Positions 29,663-40,692 of a stretch of DNA of 64,000 nt are shown one piece after another. Source of the DNA: Paenibacillus sp. JCM 18996 (GTDB lineage: Bacteria > Bacillota > Bacilli > Paenibacillales > NBRC-103111); assembly GCA_001313085.1 (NCBI GenBank), contig BBFE01000001.1:101263-165262 (forward strand), given 5' to 3'. The position numbers and the translations under genes were made by a program. The notes under the pieces were generated by a model. It was given only the letters and a program-made list of their open reading frames with translations. It made no database searches and was not told the DNA's origin. Numbering within the stretch: position 1 is the stretch's first letter; each line of letters begins with the position of its first letter.

Positions 29663-29796
29663 ATGGATAAGTCTTCTCTCTATTCGGTCATTGCAACTCA
29701 TCCTTCAGGCTGGAATATGGGTTTTCATGCACATATGCCTGGCAGGAAGGCAGTACTGTCACCATGGAAGAGGCCCGTAAAGAATGGGGAATATAA
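29663..29796 (+). CDS. Small conserved-looking hypothetical protein
   Basis: About 44 residues with GGAGGATTCTTT before ATG 29663. MDKSSLYSVIATHPSGWNM, GFHAHMP and, after one C is restored near 29737, QEGSTVTMEEARKEWGI, stop TAA 29794-29796. A terminator follows, so it is a complete monocistronic gene. TATACT at 29598 may be the -10. I do not recognise a family. Confidence 0.55.
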
Positions 29797-29809
29797 ATGT
29801 TACGAAAAG

Positions 29810-29846
29810 GATCGTCCGGTTTTCCTCAGCCGGGCGGTCTTTTTTC
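29810..29846 (+). terminator. Terminator of the small gene
   Basis: GATCGTCCGG pairs with CCGGGCGGTC with two G-U pairs, followed by six T. Confidence 0.8.
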
Positions 29847-29995
29847 TGTATGCCGAGACCTCAGGTGATTTTTTTTAATAAAAACCGGCACAGATTTATG
29901 ATAGAATAACGGTGATACACTGTAATTGTTAAATTTAGTAAAACCACAAGTGTCCCGGAGGACGCGGCGGAGCTTATCGGGAAAGGAGTGTTTCT

Positions 29996-31279
29996 TTGTT
30001 TGGGATTGCTCATCTTCTTTTGAATATATTTTTTTTATATTAATATCGATCTTTATATATTTTTTTCATTTGGCTTCTATCTGAAAAAAAAGGAATCGGA
30101 ACGCCTTCATAATCGGCCTCCTCTCTAGTTTTACAGTAATTTTATGCATGTCATTTCCCTTTCAAATCTTCCCTGGATACATTTATGATTTGCGGATTAT
30201 TCCATTACTGATTTCCCTGCTTTATGGCGGCGTCCCCGCTGGATGCGTTGTTCTCATAGTATTGTTTGCATACAGGCTTTATATTGGCGGCGACGGTCTG
30301 CAACTGACAGTGTTTGCATACTCTGCGACAACCGTTCTGACTTTGTTTTTTTCTTGCGCTCATACAGTAAACTTTCGTCAATAAGTAAAAATTTGGTTGG
30401 AGTGTCATTAGCCTTATTCGCTTCAGGGTTAGTAACGATTCTGAGTGTTATCAAATTGCAAAAAAAGCCACTGTACTAAATGAAACTTATGATTCGTTTT
30501 TTATCGGTTACTTTACCCTGCACGTCCTATGTATGTGGATGGCGATTTTTTTTAATTGAGACAATGAGGGAAAATATAGAAATGCGGAATGAAATACAGC
30601 GTGCAGAGAAGTTACAGGTTTTGGGAGAACTTGCGGCAGCCATTGCACATGAAATTCGCAACCCTATGACGGTGGTAAGAGGATTTGTCCAATTATTAAG
30701 ATCTCGAGCAACGAATGAAACGGACCTTAATTACGCAAAAAATGGCAATTGAGGAACTGGATCGTGCCGAATCCATCATCAGCGATTATCTTGCTTATGT
30801 TAAGCCCGAAATGGAAAAGAAAGAAACGATTGATGTGAAAAAAGCAGCTGATTAATGTAATCAATATTATGGAGCCCTATGTGAATTACAATGGCATTGA
30901 ATTGAGTTACAGCCTGGAGGAAGCCTTGTTTATAATTGCTGATTCCAAAAAAAATAAGTCAGGTTTTCATTAATTTAATTAAAAAAATTCCGTCGAGGCG
31001 ATGGAAGAGGGCGGAATGATCCAGATCAATGGATATTTGAAGAAAAGATATGTAGTAGTTGATGTCATTGATACCGGGATCGGCATGACGAATGATCAAA
31101 TTCAAAGACTGGGTAATCCTTTTTATTCCACCAAAGAAAATGGCACTGGCCTTGGGCTAATGGTAAGTTATCGAATCATTCAAGCCATCAACGGTAGAAT
31201 TTATGTTCAGAGCGAAAAGGGCAAGGGGACTAAATTTTCCATATGGATTCCCTCTGTATCATGGGAGGCCGCTCCATAG
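29996..31279 (+). CDS. KinB-like sensor histidine kinase (5TM-LYT type), frameshifted
   Basis: Membrane histidine kinase. The N-terminal half has about six helices of the 5TMR-LYT sensor (LFGIAHLLLNI, FIIGLLSSFTVILCMSFPF, FPGYIYDLRIIPLLISLLYGG, AGCVVLIVLFAYRLYIGGDG). Kinase core: ELAAAIAHEIRNPMTVVRGF with the phospho-His, INLIKNSVEAMEEGGMIQI (N box), DTGIGMT (G1), ENGTGLGLMVSYRI (G2). At least eight runs are over-called, among them T8 near 30031, A8 near 30085, T7 near 30345, T8 near 30547 and A7 near 30947. TTG 29996 with AAAGGAG is the best start. Architecture matches sporulation kinases that feed Spo0F; the signal is unknown. Confidence 0.8.
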
Positions 31280-31503
31280 CCCACCGAATTGACATACCAA
31301 AGATACGACGAATGAGCTGCCCGGCAGCTCTTTTTTTCTGTCGACAAGAATGTATGCGATTCAATTTGTGTTCAACATGAGAATTTTTTTAATTAGCGGA
31401 GGCAGCGATTATTTTAACCAGTCTCAAAGAATAAGCTTAGTAAGGACCGCAGGATACTGCCTGGCCCGATGCACGCCCTTGAAAAGGAAAGGGGAATCTG
31501 CCG

Positions 31504-32201
31504 ATGAACCTGTTTTGATAATCGAAGACGAGGAAAAAAATCGCCCAGCTTCTTGAGATGGAGCTCTGTCATGAAGGTTTTGTCGTTGAATGCGTCTCTA
31601 CAGGAAAAGAAGGGCTTGCGCGGGCGCTTTCCGGTAAATGGAGCATAATTTTACTGGATGTGATGCTGCCGGAAATGAGCGGTATGGAAGTGCTTCGCCA
31701 TTTTCGCCAAACAGACGCTTTCACACCGGTCATTTTGCTGACTGCCCGTGACGCCACGCCAGATAAAGTCCAAGGCTTGGATCAGGGGGCAAACGATTAT
31801 ATAACCAAGCCTTTTGAAATGGAGGAGGTCCTTGCCCGGATTCGGGCCTGCCTGCGCAGCAGGACTCAGTGCCACCCTATCGGTGAAGACTTTCCTCTGC
31901 TTGCAGTCGGGGATTTGACGGTAAATCTGAAAACAAGAGAAGTCACCCGCAAGAATATAAAAAAATCGACTGCACGCTAAAAGAATTCGATCTGCTGCTC
32001 TACCTCATGGAAAACCATGACCGAGTGCTTACCCGTGAACAAATACTTAATAAAATATGGGGAAGCGATTTTACAGGGGATGCGAATGCAGTGGACGTCA
32101 TTATCCATTATTTGAGAAAGAAAATTGATTATCCGTTCAGCGAGCCGCTCATTCAAACCTGTCGGGGAGTCGGATACAGCATCAAGGGCAGCGTGAAATG
32201 A
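31504..32201 (+). CDS. OmpR-family response regulator, frameshifted
   Basis: Two-component DNA-binding regulator. Receiver domain: VLIIEDEEKIAQLLEMEL (acidic pair), IILLDVMLPEMSG (phospho-Asp), VILLTARD (Thr switch), NDYITKPFEMEEVLARI (Lys). C-terminal winged helix: LKEFDLLLYLMENHDRVLT, REQILNKIWG, VDVIIHYLRKKIDY, IQTCRGVGYSIKG. Breaks: after ATG 31504 one G seems missing (then EPVLIIED), A7 near 31531 should be A6, A7 near 31960 should be A5. Its stop overlaps the kinase ATG as ATGA. Confidence 0.88.
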
Positions 32202-33576
32202 GCATCAAGATCAAGATCGCAATAATAACTACTTTATGGCTGGTTGGTCTAATGGTAGTCTTCAATATCATAGTTTACTTCGCCTTCATACGGATTGCCA
32301 CAGAAAGCGAGCAGGAGATCCTAACCGATAAAGCGAAACGGCTTCTTCAAAAAAGCTGACCCTGCTGAGCTGTTAAAAGGCGGGGAGAATGAACTTCTTC
32401 ACAGCTTTTTTACCTGATTTAGGTTTTATTCGAGTGCTTAACTCCAAAGGCCAAATTATAGAAAGCGTACAAGCAGAGGATATAACGAGTCAATTGGAGC
32501 CCGAGTTCGTGGAAACATTCGAATCCGGGCTGTATAAAGAAGGGATTCATCGGGTTCTGGTCGTCCGTATTCCTTTTAAATCCGCAATTGGAAAACCAGC
32601 CACGTTAGAAATGGCGGAAGAACTGGATTCGTTGGAAGAGAATATTCACATTCTCATTTACATTCTTGTTATTTCTTCGTTGGCTGTATCAGCAATGAAT
32701 GTCATCGGCAGTGTATGGTTATCCAAATTTATACTGCGGCCGATTACGGGAATGGTCCGTACGATGGAAGAGATTGAAAAAAAAGCCTTGTCTTCAGGAA
32801 AATCGACCTGCACCAAGGAACGAAAGATGAACTGAGCGGCATGGCCTCCACCTTCAATAGAATGATGGACAGGATTGAGAGCAGCTTTATCAGGCAAAAA
32901 ACAGTTTGTTTCCGATGCTTCCCATGAGTTGAAAACTCCTCTGACCATTATAGAAGGCTACGCAGCATGCTCCGCAGATGGGGATTGAAGAATGAAAAAA
33001 AATCGGCAGGGATGCGGCGAACACTATCCATTCTGAAGCGGTGCGGATGAAGAAAATGACGCAGCAGCTGTTGGATTTGGCTTCTACCGAGAATGAGCCG
33101 GAGCTTTTGAATGAAAAGATCGATCTGGTTTCCTTTTGCAAGGATTGCACGGATATGCTCCGGAATTTGTACCAAAGGGAAATCGAGGTGCTTTCGACGT
33201 CCACAGAAATGTTTTTATGGGCAGATCCTCTGAAGATCAAACAGCTTCTGCTGATTTTGCTCGATAATGCGCTTAAGTACAGCAGCAGGGTCATTCAAGT
33301 CATTTTATCTGAGAAAGCAGCCGCGAACGGCGAACGCTTCGGTGTAGAAATCCGTGTAAAAGATCAGGGATAGGGATACCCGAAGAAGACCAGGTCCGTG
33401 TTTTTTGAGCGGTTTTATCGTGTGGACCCGTCGCGTGACCGGAAATCGGGGGGAACCGGCCTTGGGCTTTCCATTGCAAGCAATATTGTGAAGCTGCATA
33501 AAGGGACGATTGAAATAGAAAGTGCCAGAAATGCCGGTACCACAGTTATAGTTTTTTTATACCGGCGGCGCGGTAA
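32198..33576 (+). CDS. Sensor histidine kinase partner, frameshifted
   Basis: Two helices ([21 protein letters not shown] and [20 protein letters not shown]) flank an extracellular sensor of about 130 residues ([34 protein letters not shown]). Then HAMP ([20 protein letters not shown]), HisKA with [20 protein letters not shown] box [14 protein letters not shown] boxes KDQGIGIP and [19 protein letters not shown]. Breaks near 32350, A8 near 32778, A6 near 32896, near 32965, A7 near 32996, near 33370 and T7 near 33552; after the last the end is VFIPAAR, TAA 33574-33576. Co-transcribed with its regulator; ligand unknown. Confidence 0.85.
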
Positions 33577-33669
33577 TTGATTACTCTGCAGCATCGGTGG
33601 GAAATGGTGCGGCAACGCACACACTTGAGCGCAAATCACGCACTTGAGGTCAAAGCAACGGACAAGACG

Positions 33670-33855
33670 AACAGGAAAAACTCCTGTTAATCTTGCCCGG
33701 ATGTGCTGTTATGGATCCTTTTGCTGGAAAAGCTCCAGTTAATGTTGTCGAAAATGTCTCCTGCATGCTCAAGTTGCCGAATCACAGGGAGAAAATCCCG
33801 TTAAATCAGATACGTACATCCAAGCAAGCGGATTAGATGGAGCTTTTCCTGTTGC
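33670..33855. repeat. Cluster of four short palindromic repeats
   Basis: Elements at 33670-33691, 33724-33743, 33784-33804 and 33836-33855 share the pattern AACxGGAaaaagcTCCxGTTAA or its reverse. Each arm pair is self-complementary (for example AACAGGA and TCCTGTT). They fill the gap between convergent genes, where no coding sequence is seen. Confidence 0.7.
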
Positions 33856-33915
33856 TTGATTGCTTGGCCTTGCATTTCAAACTTTAATTCAGCTCCCCTG
33901 ATTAATATACATCGT

Positions 33916-35756
33916 TCAACCCGCGTCATGGCTGGCCACCCGGCCCGCATCCTTGTCGTTCTGGCGGGCGTGGCGGAGCAGTTCATCATAGTAACCGCAC
34001 ATGGCGACAAGCTGGTCATGCGTTCCCTGCTCCACGATCTCCCCGTTCTTCATCACGAGTATTCGGTCTGCGTGCATAACGGTGGAGAGGCGGTGCGCGA
34101 TGACGAGCGTTGTCCGTCCTTCGGACACGGTCTGGAGCGCCTGCTGTACCAGCTGCTCCGTGTGCGAATCCAGATTCGCCGTAGCTTCGTCGAGAATAAG
34201 AATGCTCGGCTGGAACACGACGATTCTGGCAAAGGAGATCAGCTGCCTTTCACCGGCCGACAGCCCGCTGCCTCTCTCCGACAGCAGGGTGTCGTACCCA
34301 TCGGCCAGCCGTGCGATCATCGGATGCGCGCCTACGAATTTGCACGCTTCCACCACCTCATCCCGTGTAATGTCGTCGCGGAACAGGCGCACATTGTCAA
34401 TGATGGAACCGGAGAACAGGAACGGTTCCTGCTGGATTAGGCCAATCATCCGGTGCAGCTTGTGCTGCGGGATGAGGCGGATATCGACGCCGTCGATTTC
34501 GATGCTGCCCCCGTTAACGTCGTAGAACCGGTTCAGCAGGGAAATCATCGTACTTTTGCCGGCGCCTGTAGTGCCGACGATCCCGATCATTTCGCCGGGA
34601 CGGATATGCAGATCGAGCTTCGGATGATCGGCCGGTCTTCGCTATAACCGAACCGGATGCTGTTGCAGTCGATTTTTTTTCCCTGGACGGTCTGCAGGTC
34701 TACATCTGCAATGTCCTTCGGATCCGCGTCCTTCACTTCGGGCCTGGTGCTGAGAATGTTCCAAATGCGGTCCATAGACACCATCGTTGACTGAAAAGTG
34801 TTCCACTGCATCGTAATTTGGTTAATCGGCTGGAAAAAAAATTGGCGGATATAGCTGATGAACGCGTACAGCACCCCGTATTCGATTTTATGGTGAAAGA
34901 ATGCCATCCCCCCGAGCCAAACGATCATCACCAGAGCCACATTGCCAAGAATATCGAAAGTCCGGTTGAAAAAAATACGTTGGAGCGAATTTCCCGCAGG
35001 TTGGCCTGCCAGTAGCTTTTGTTATGCTGGGTGAAGCGTTTGAACTGCTCTTCTTCCTGGTGAAAAGCTTGGATGAGGCCCATACCGGCCAAATTCTCCG
35101 CCAAAAAATCCGATCATGCGGGACAGCCTGCTTCTTGATAATTGATATGTTGTTCTCAAATAAGTGCGGAACAGGATGGCCACGGCGGCGATAACCGGCA
35201 GCACCAGCAGGGAATACCATGCCAGCGCTGGATCCAGGCGAAACATGAATACGATTATGAGCACCAAAGTCAAACCGTCACGGATGACGCTGAGGAACAC
35301 TTGGTAAAGAATTGCGATATGGCTTCCGTGTCGCTGGATACGTTGGTCACCAGGCTCCCTGAAGAGAATCGGTCAAAGAAAGACATCGACAACCGGGAAA
35401 TATGGTCGAACATGCTTTTTTTTCTGATGCGGGCCACGATGCTCTGCCCGGCATGCTGCAGCAGATTATTCTGCAAATAAGTGAAAATAAAGCTGACCGA
35501 AGACAGTCCGCAATAAATCGCAGCGATCCCGATCAGGAAGCTATATCCGTGTTTCCTTTGGATAAATGGTCGTCTATCGTAATCTTGACGAGGTAGGGTT
35601 GCATCAGATCCGCCGCAATTGCAAGTATAGTACAGAAAAAAAGATGGCGAGAAACGTTAAACGGTGCGGTGCGGCGTAGGCCACAATGGCTTTGAAAGCT
35701 TCCAGGCGTTTGCTTTGAACGTTGATCTTGCTGCCCTCCGCAGCGTTGCTAGACAT
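33916..35756 (-). CDS. ABC exporter half-transporter with canonical ATP site (BmrD-like), frameshifted
   Basis: Fused membrane plus nucleotide-binding domain, second gene of an exporter pair. Start ATG 35756 overlaps the stop of the partner. Membrane part: FLIGIAAIYCGLSSVSFIF, GQSIVARIRKKSMFDHI, MSFFDRFSSGSLVTNVSSD, LALVMIVWLGGMAFF. ATPase: Walker A GTTGAGKST, Q-loop GLIQQEPFLFSGSI, signature LSAGERQL (second G replaced by A), Walker B ILILDEATANLD, HRLSTV. Breaks near 35640, 35410, 35300, 35105, 34975, 34835 and 34625. Its catalytic Glu is intact while its signature is degenerate, matching heterodimeric multidrug exporters. Confidence 0.83.
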
Positions 35757-37512
35757 GGTTCAACCCCTCCTCCTGGATGCGGTGCAGGGAAGCATACACT
35801 CCGCCGGCGGCGAGCAGCTGCTCATGTGTGCCTCGCTGTACGATCCTTCCTTTGTCCAATACGATAATTTCATCCGCATGCTGGACGACGCTGATTCGAT
35901 GGGAGATGATCAAAGTCGTTTTATTTTGACGCGCCTTGCGCAGGTTGTGGAGAATCCGTTTCTCCGTGACGGCATCTACAGCGCTCATACTGTCATCGAG
36001 AATCAGTACAGGCGAATCCTTGATCAATCCCCTTGCGAGGCTTGTTCTTTGACGCTGGCCGCCCGAGAGGGTGATACCTCGTTCCCCGAGCCTGGTCTCG
36101 AAGCCTTCAGGAAACTGAACGATATTATCGTAAATCATTGCCTGCTTTGCGCCCCGTACCACATCGCTGAGAGGGGCTTCACGGTTGCTGAAAGCGATAT
36201 TATCGTGAATCGTGGTGCTGAACAGGAAGCCGTCCTGCGGAACATAGGCAAGCTGAGTGCGCAGGCTTTCGAGCGTGATGTCCTGGATGTCCGTGCCGTC
36301 GAACAGAATCGCGCCTTGGGGCGGTTCGTAGACACGGAGCAGCAGCTTTACCAGCGTGGTTTTGCCGCTTCCGGTTTTGCCGACAATGCCGACGGTTTTG
36401 CCTGCTTTGATCTTCAGGTCGATATCCTGCAAAGCCTCATCCTTGGCGCCGGGATAAGCAAAAGAAAGATGACGGATGCGGATTTCTCCGAGATGGTTCA
36501 AAGGCTGTGCGTCTTCCGTTTCGCTGACGTCCGGCACCTCGGACAGCAGCCGGTTCACACGTTCGAGGGAGGCACGCGAGCGCTGCATCATATTGATGAC
36601 GTTGCCGATCTGCTGGAGCGGCCCCATAATGATCCGCAAGTACAGCGTAATGGCGACGAAATTGCCCAGCGTAATTTGGTGCTGGAGTGTCAGGTACCCG
36701 CCAACCAGCAGTGAAACGACGAGAGAAATCGCTCCGAGCAGGGGCAGAAGGGCCTGAAACAATGAGGACAAACGCACCAGGCGAAGCTGGGCGTCCCGAA
36801 TCGCGTCCACTTTTATGCCGAACCGGTGTCTGGATCTGTCCTCAGTGGCAAAAAAAATTTTGGTTACGCGTATCCCTCCGAGCTGCTCCTCCGCCGATTC
36901 CGTCATCGAGGCCAGTGACTCCTGCACCTTCATCGACCGTTCGCGGATTCTGGGCCCGAAAAAAGACGACAAGAAACGGAATCAGCAGCAGCGGGCAGAT
37001 ACAGATGGCGATCAGGTAAAAAAGGGATGGAACTCAAGGCCATCATAACGATACAGGAGAGCAGCAGGAATACGGCATTCGTCGTCTGATTCACTCCGTT
37101 GGAAATCGATTCGCGGACCGACGTTACATCGTTCATCGCGTAGCTTAGCAGCTTGCCGATCCCTTGTTTGGAAAAAATAATGCTCGCTCAGGCTGGAAAA
37201 CTTCCGGAACAGTGTCTGGCGGGTGGTAAATTCGAACTTGCGTCCCATTCGCATAACAGTGTACTGCCCCAGTCCGAACAGAATGCCGTACGACACTCCG
37301 ATGGCCAGCAGCAGAACGCTGTAGTGAATAATATCCGCTTTGTTCACGTCTCCCTGCTGAAGCGCATCCGTAAACTGTCCCAGCACACGGGGGAGAGCCG
37401 CTTGATCGATGTTGGAAGCGATAATGAGAATAACCGCCAACAAGTAGTAGGGCCAATGGTTTGTCACGAACTCTTTCAGCAACCGCCGGTCATCCATCCC
37501 CTTCATCTCCAT
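35749..37512 (-). CDS. ABC exporter half-transporter with degenerate Walker B (BmrC-like), frameshifted
   Basis: First gene of the exporter operon. Membrane domain: PYYLLAVILIIASNIDQA, VLLLAIGVSYGILFGLGQYTV, FFGPRIRERSMKVQESLASM, ALLPLLGAISLVVSLLVGG. ATPase: Walker A GKTGSGKTT, Q-loop AYVPQDGFLFSTTI, signature LSGGQRQR, Walker B VLILDDSMSAVD where Asp replaces the catalytic Glu, and IISHRISV. Thus one ATP site of the pair is degenerate, as in BmrCD, LmrCD and TM287/288. Breaks near 37165, 37020, 36965 and 36845. ATG 37512 is preferred over GTG 37527. A possible leader peptide and hairpins precede it. Confidence 0.85.
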
Positions 37513-37641
37513 TTCAGTTAAAGTCACCTGCGAAGTGAGGTATCTTTTCCCAACGCTTACCTCTCCCGGCGTACGTTGTGGCGCTCACGTCGGGAGGTCC
37601 GACTCAGACCCCATGCTGACTTGGAAGCCACTCCACGCAGA

Positions 37642-37704
37642 TTACGGTAGCCCGGTAAAAAACGGGTAAGAAAAAAAGGCAGGACGCCGGAAATCGCGCG
37701 TCAT
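37642..37704 (-). CDS. Possible leader peptide upstream of the ABC exporter
   Basis: AGAGGGGC precedes ATG 37704. As printed the peptide is 20 residues (MTRDFRRPAFFSYPFFTGLP). If the T7 run near 37671-37677 is over-called by one, it becomes 48 residues and stops at about 37558 inside a GAGGTA/TACCTC hairpin just ahead of the exporter gene. A CTCCCG/CGGGAG hairpin lies between. B. subtilis bmrCD is controlled by such a translated leader (bmrB); homology here is not shown. Confidence 0.4.
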   Translation of the reverse strand: MTRDFRRPAFFSYPFFTGLP

Positions 37705-37883
37705 GCCCCTCTTTCCTATAGTTTCAAGATGTAAATTAACCAAGCTGTCTTGTAAGAAGTCCGGAACTCCTGTTCAATTCTGTTTTACGCCAAAAAAAAG
37801 CCCATTTGTCAAAAGAAATTTGAAAGCCTTTCCAAATTGCATTTGCCGCCAGCATGTTCAGAAAGGGGACCGGTAAGGCAGAA

Positions 37884-37927
37884 GAAGCCCGACAGCCCGT
37901 TTCATTGAATCGGGCTGTCGGGCTTCC
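37884..37927 (-). terminator. Hairpin downstream of the lactate permease
   Basis: GAAGCCCGACAGCCCG and CGGGCTGTCGGGCTTC form a perfect 16-bp stem eight bases past the permease stop. There is no long T tract, only CTTCTTCTG. Confidence 0.75.
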
Positions 37928-37934
37928 GGTTACC

Positions 37935-39663
37935 TTAATTTAAGGAATCATCCAGGAGAATACGGTAAATTGCAAGTAAGTAATGACACATACCGCAAAA
38001 AAGAAGGATAATGCTATGTTTCACCGTAAACCGGAAAAGGCTCGATTCGCTCCCTGAGATGCCTACTGCCGCACAGGCCACTGCAATGGATTGGGGAGAA
38101 ATCATTTTTTTTCCCATCACCCCGCCGCTGGAGTTGGCTGCAACAGCCAACACAGGATCCATGCCTACGCCGGCCGCGGATATTTTTTTGCAAATTGCCG
38201 AAAAGCAGGTTTGATGATGTATCCGATCCGGTGATAAAGACGCCGAGCCAGCCCAGTATCGGAGAAACAAAGGGGAATAAAGCTCCCGTCGAAGCCAAAG
38301 CTTTACCTAAGGTGACACTCATGCCGGAAGCGTTGGTGACGTAAGCGAAACCCACGACAGAACAAATCGTTAAAAGGGGGATCTTCAATTCATTAATCGT
38401 TTCACCGAAAGTAATAATCCAGTTTTTCCAGGAGATTCCCAGTATGAACTTGCTCACGATCGCCGCGACAAATACGGCTGTCCCCGCAGCGCCAAGCAAT
38501 TCCAGCTTAAACACGGCGGCAATGGGCTTGCCGTTTGATCCGATGATCAGATTATGGAGTCCGGGTACAGCCGGATGGTAGCTTAATGCATTGCCGAGCC
38601 AGTTTACCGCCTGAAGGAACCCGTTTGATCCTTTATATCCGCCAATTAGAGCACTTTTGAAACCGTTGACACCCCATAATGAGATAAAAAACCGTAAGCA
38701 CTAAAAATGGAGACCAGGCTTTGAAAATTTGGCCGGCTGTATATCGGTCGAAGGATTCAGCCGTTGCAGCAATAGCACTCTTTGCAGCCGCATCCACTGA
38801 ATGCGCGCCAGCAGCTTCTGTTTGCCCAAAGCGAAAGATGGATGCCGGCTTCCAAACCTTTAAGAAAAAAAGGTCAAACAGAGGATCGACACCAAAGAGG
38901 AAAGAATGTCCGGCAGTTCGGGTCCCAAATAGTTTGAAGTGAAGAACTGACTGACGGCAAAAGAGACACCTGTGACCATAATCGCGGGAAGAACTTCCTT
39001 TGTTTTTTTCTCCATCCGACCATCACAAAAAACCATGTAAAGCGGAATTAAAACTGAAATAAACGGCAGCTGCCGGCCAACCATCTTGGAAATGTCGGAC
39101 ACCGGTAATCCGGTTGGACCGGCAACTGCGGTGATCGGAATCCCGATTGATCCGAAGGCAACCGGCGCAGTATCCGCAAACATGCATAAACCGGCGGCAT
39201 ATAGAGGGTTAAATCCCAACCCTACCAGCAACGCTGCGCAGATAGCCACCGGGCCCCGAAACCCGCAGCCCCTTCCAGGAAGGCGCCGAAGCAAAACGCA
39301 ATCAATAATACCTGTAAACGGCTGTCTTCGGTAATCGAAACAATGGAAGATCGGATAACATCAAATTGCCCGGTCTTCTGTGTCAGCTTGTACAAGAAGA
39401 CAGCGGTTACAATAATCCAGGCAATCGGAACAATTCCATAGACTGCTCCCTGCACTGCAGACATTACCGCCATGGGCGCCGGCATCCGATACGCTATAAT
39501 GGCCACTGCAAGGGAGATCGCCAATGTCGCGAATCCGGCATAAATTCCTTTCATTCTCTTGACCGCCAAAGCCCAGAAGAAAAAATAAAGTAGGCACAAT
39601 GGCGACAAGGGCAGACGGGCCCAAGCTTCCGTTGATTGGCATAAAATTCTGTGTCCATGACAT
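37935..39663 (-). CDS. lctP: L-lactate permease (LctP/LldP family), frameshifted
   Basis: Lactate/glycolate proton symporter with about 13 helices. [112 protein letters not shown], and [23 protein letters not shown] followed by [13 protein letters not shown] are family hallmarks. Start ATG 39663 has GAGGGTG. Breaks near 39590, 39285, 38870, 38685, 38185 and 38108. Lies next to its likely regulator and the GlcDF genes. Confidence 0.88.
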
Positions 39664-39892
39664 AATTATCACCCTCATCATAATTTATAAATCGTTTACC
39701 AGATATCCGGCATCATAGCTAGTCTTTAATACCGGATATGTAGAGCACTTCGTCAACTGACAAAAAAAGGTGCGGTGATAGGGTCATCAGATGAATTTGT
39801 GAAAGCGCTTTTCCGATAGTCATGATTATAAGACATGTTCACAGAACTGACAATATGCTAAATAAAAAAAATTTTACAATCGAACAGCTTCG

Positions 39893-40573
39893 CTACTTCT
39901 GCAGAGCCTTCATAACCTGATCCAGATGCTTTTTCATCGAAAGCGAAGCTTTGTGAACATCTTGCCGGGCAATCGCCAGATAGATCTCCCGGTGTTCTTC
40001 GAACAACTGCCGCAACGATTGAGTCCCCTGCTCCAGCCATAACCTTCTGGAAACTTGCATCGTGCCATGAAGGGACTCGGACAATCCCTCCATCATTGTT
40101 TGCAAATAGGGGTTCTGAGTGGCTTTTGCAATCGCCAGATGAAAATTAGCATCATACAGTTGGCTCATCTCTTCATTCTCGACGGCGTCTTCCATTTGCC
40201 CAAGCATATTGTTTAATTCTTGCAGATTTTCCACAGAACGGTATTGAGCCGCTAACTCGACACATCCGATTTCCACGATGGCACGCACCTGCATAAGCTG
40301 AGACAAATTATCTTGGTTTGCGGATTTTAACTGTTCCAGTGTATTTTGCAGTGCGTTGGAAGAGACGAAGGTTCCTCCGCCTTGCTTGGATTCGATCAAT
40401 CCATGGGCTTTTAAATAAGACAGCGCTTCCCGGATGGTCGACCGTCCTACCGGTATTGCTTTGCCAGATTTTCTATCGTATCAATCTTCTGTCCTTGTTT
40501 TAACGTCCCGTTTTGAATTCTGCGCTGTAATTCTTCCGCGATAATCTCATAATTTTTTTTGATTTAAATTCAT
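39893..40573 (-). CDS. GntR/FadR-family regulator (LldR-like), frameshifted
   Basis: Winged-helix repressor with a FadR-type all-helical ligand domain. N-terminus after A8 near 40555 is read as A7: NYEIIAEELQRRIQNGTLKQ, then GRSTIREALSYLKAHGLIES and KQGGGTFVSS. C-terminal FCD domain: MQVRAIVEIGCVELAA, YDANFHLAIAKATQNPYL and EEHREIYLAIARQDVHKA with metal-binding His. A second break lies near 40457. It sits between the divergently read lctP side and glcDF, so a lactate or glycolate response is likely. Confidence 0.85.
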
Positions 40574-40692
40574 AGTCCGCTCCTGTCCACACAAAAAAAA
40601 TGATATTAATAATCTACTATATTTTAAGAAATTATGATATACTCCAGGAAATGATCTGATGACCTGCTAACTTAATTTAAGGAGGCTATTGT

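Noticed and set aside
33670..33855. Possible CRISPR array or phage attachment site
   Set aside because: The elements are palindromic, diverged and irregularly spaced; no cas genes or integrase are near.
35722..36714. Plus-strand frame of about 330 codons opposite the exporter gene
   Set aside because: Antisense to the ATPase domain; composition and lack of motifs mark it as a shadow.
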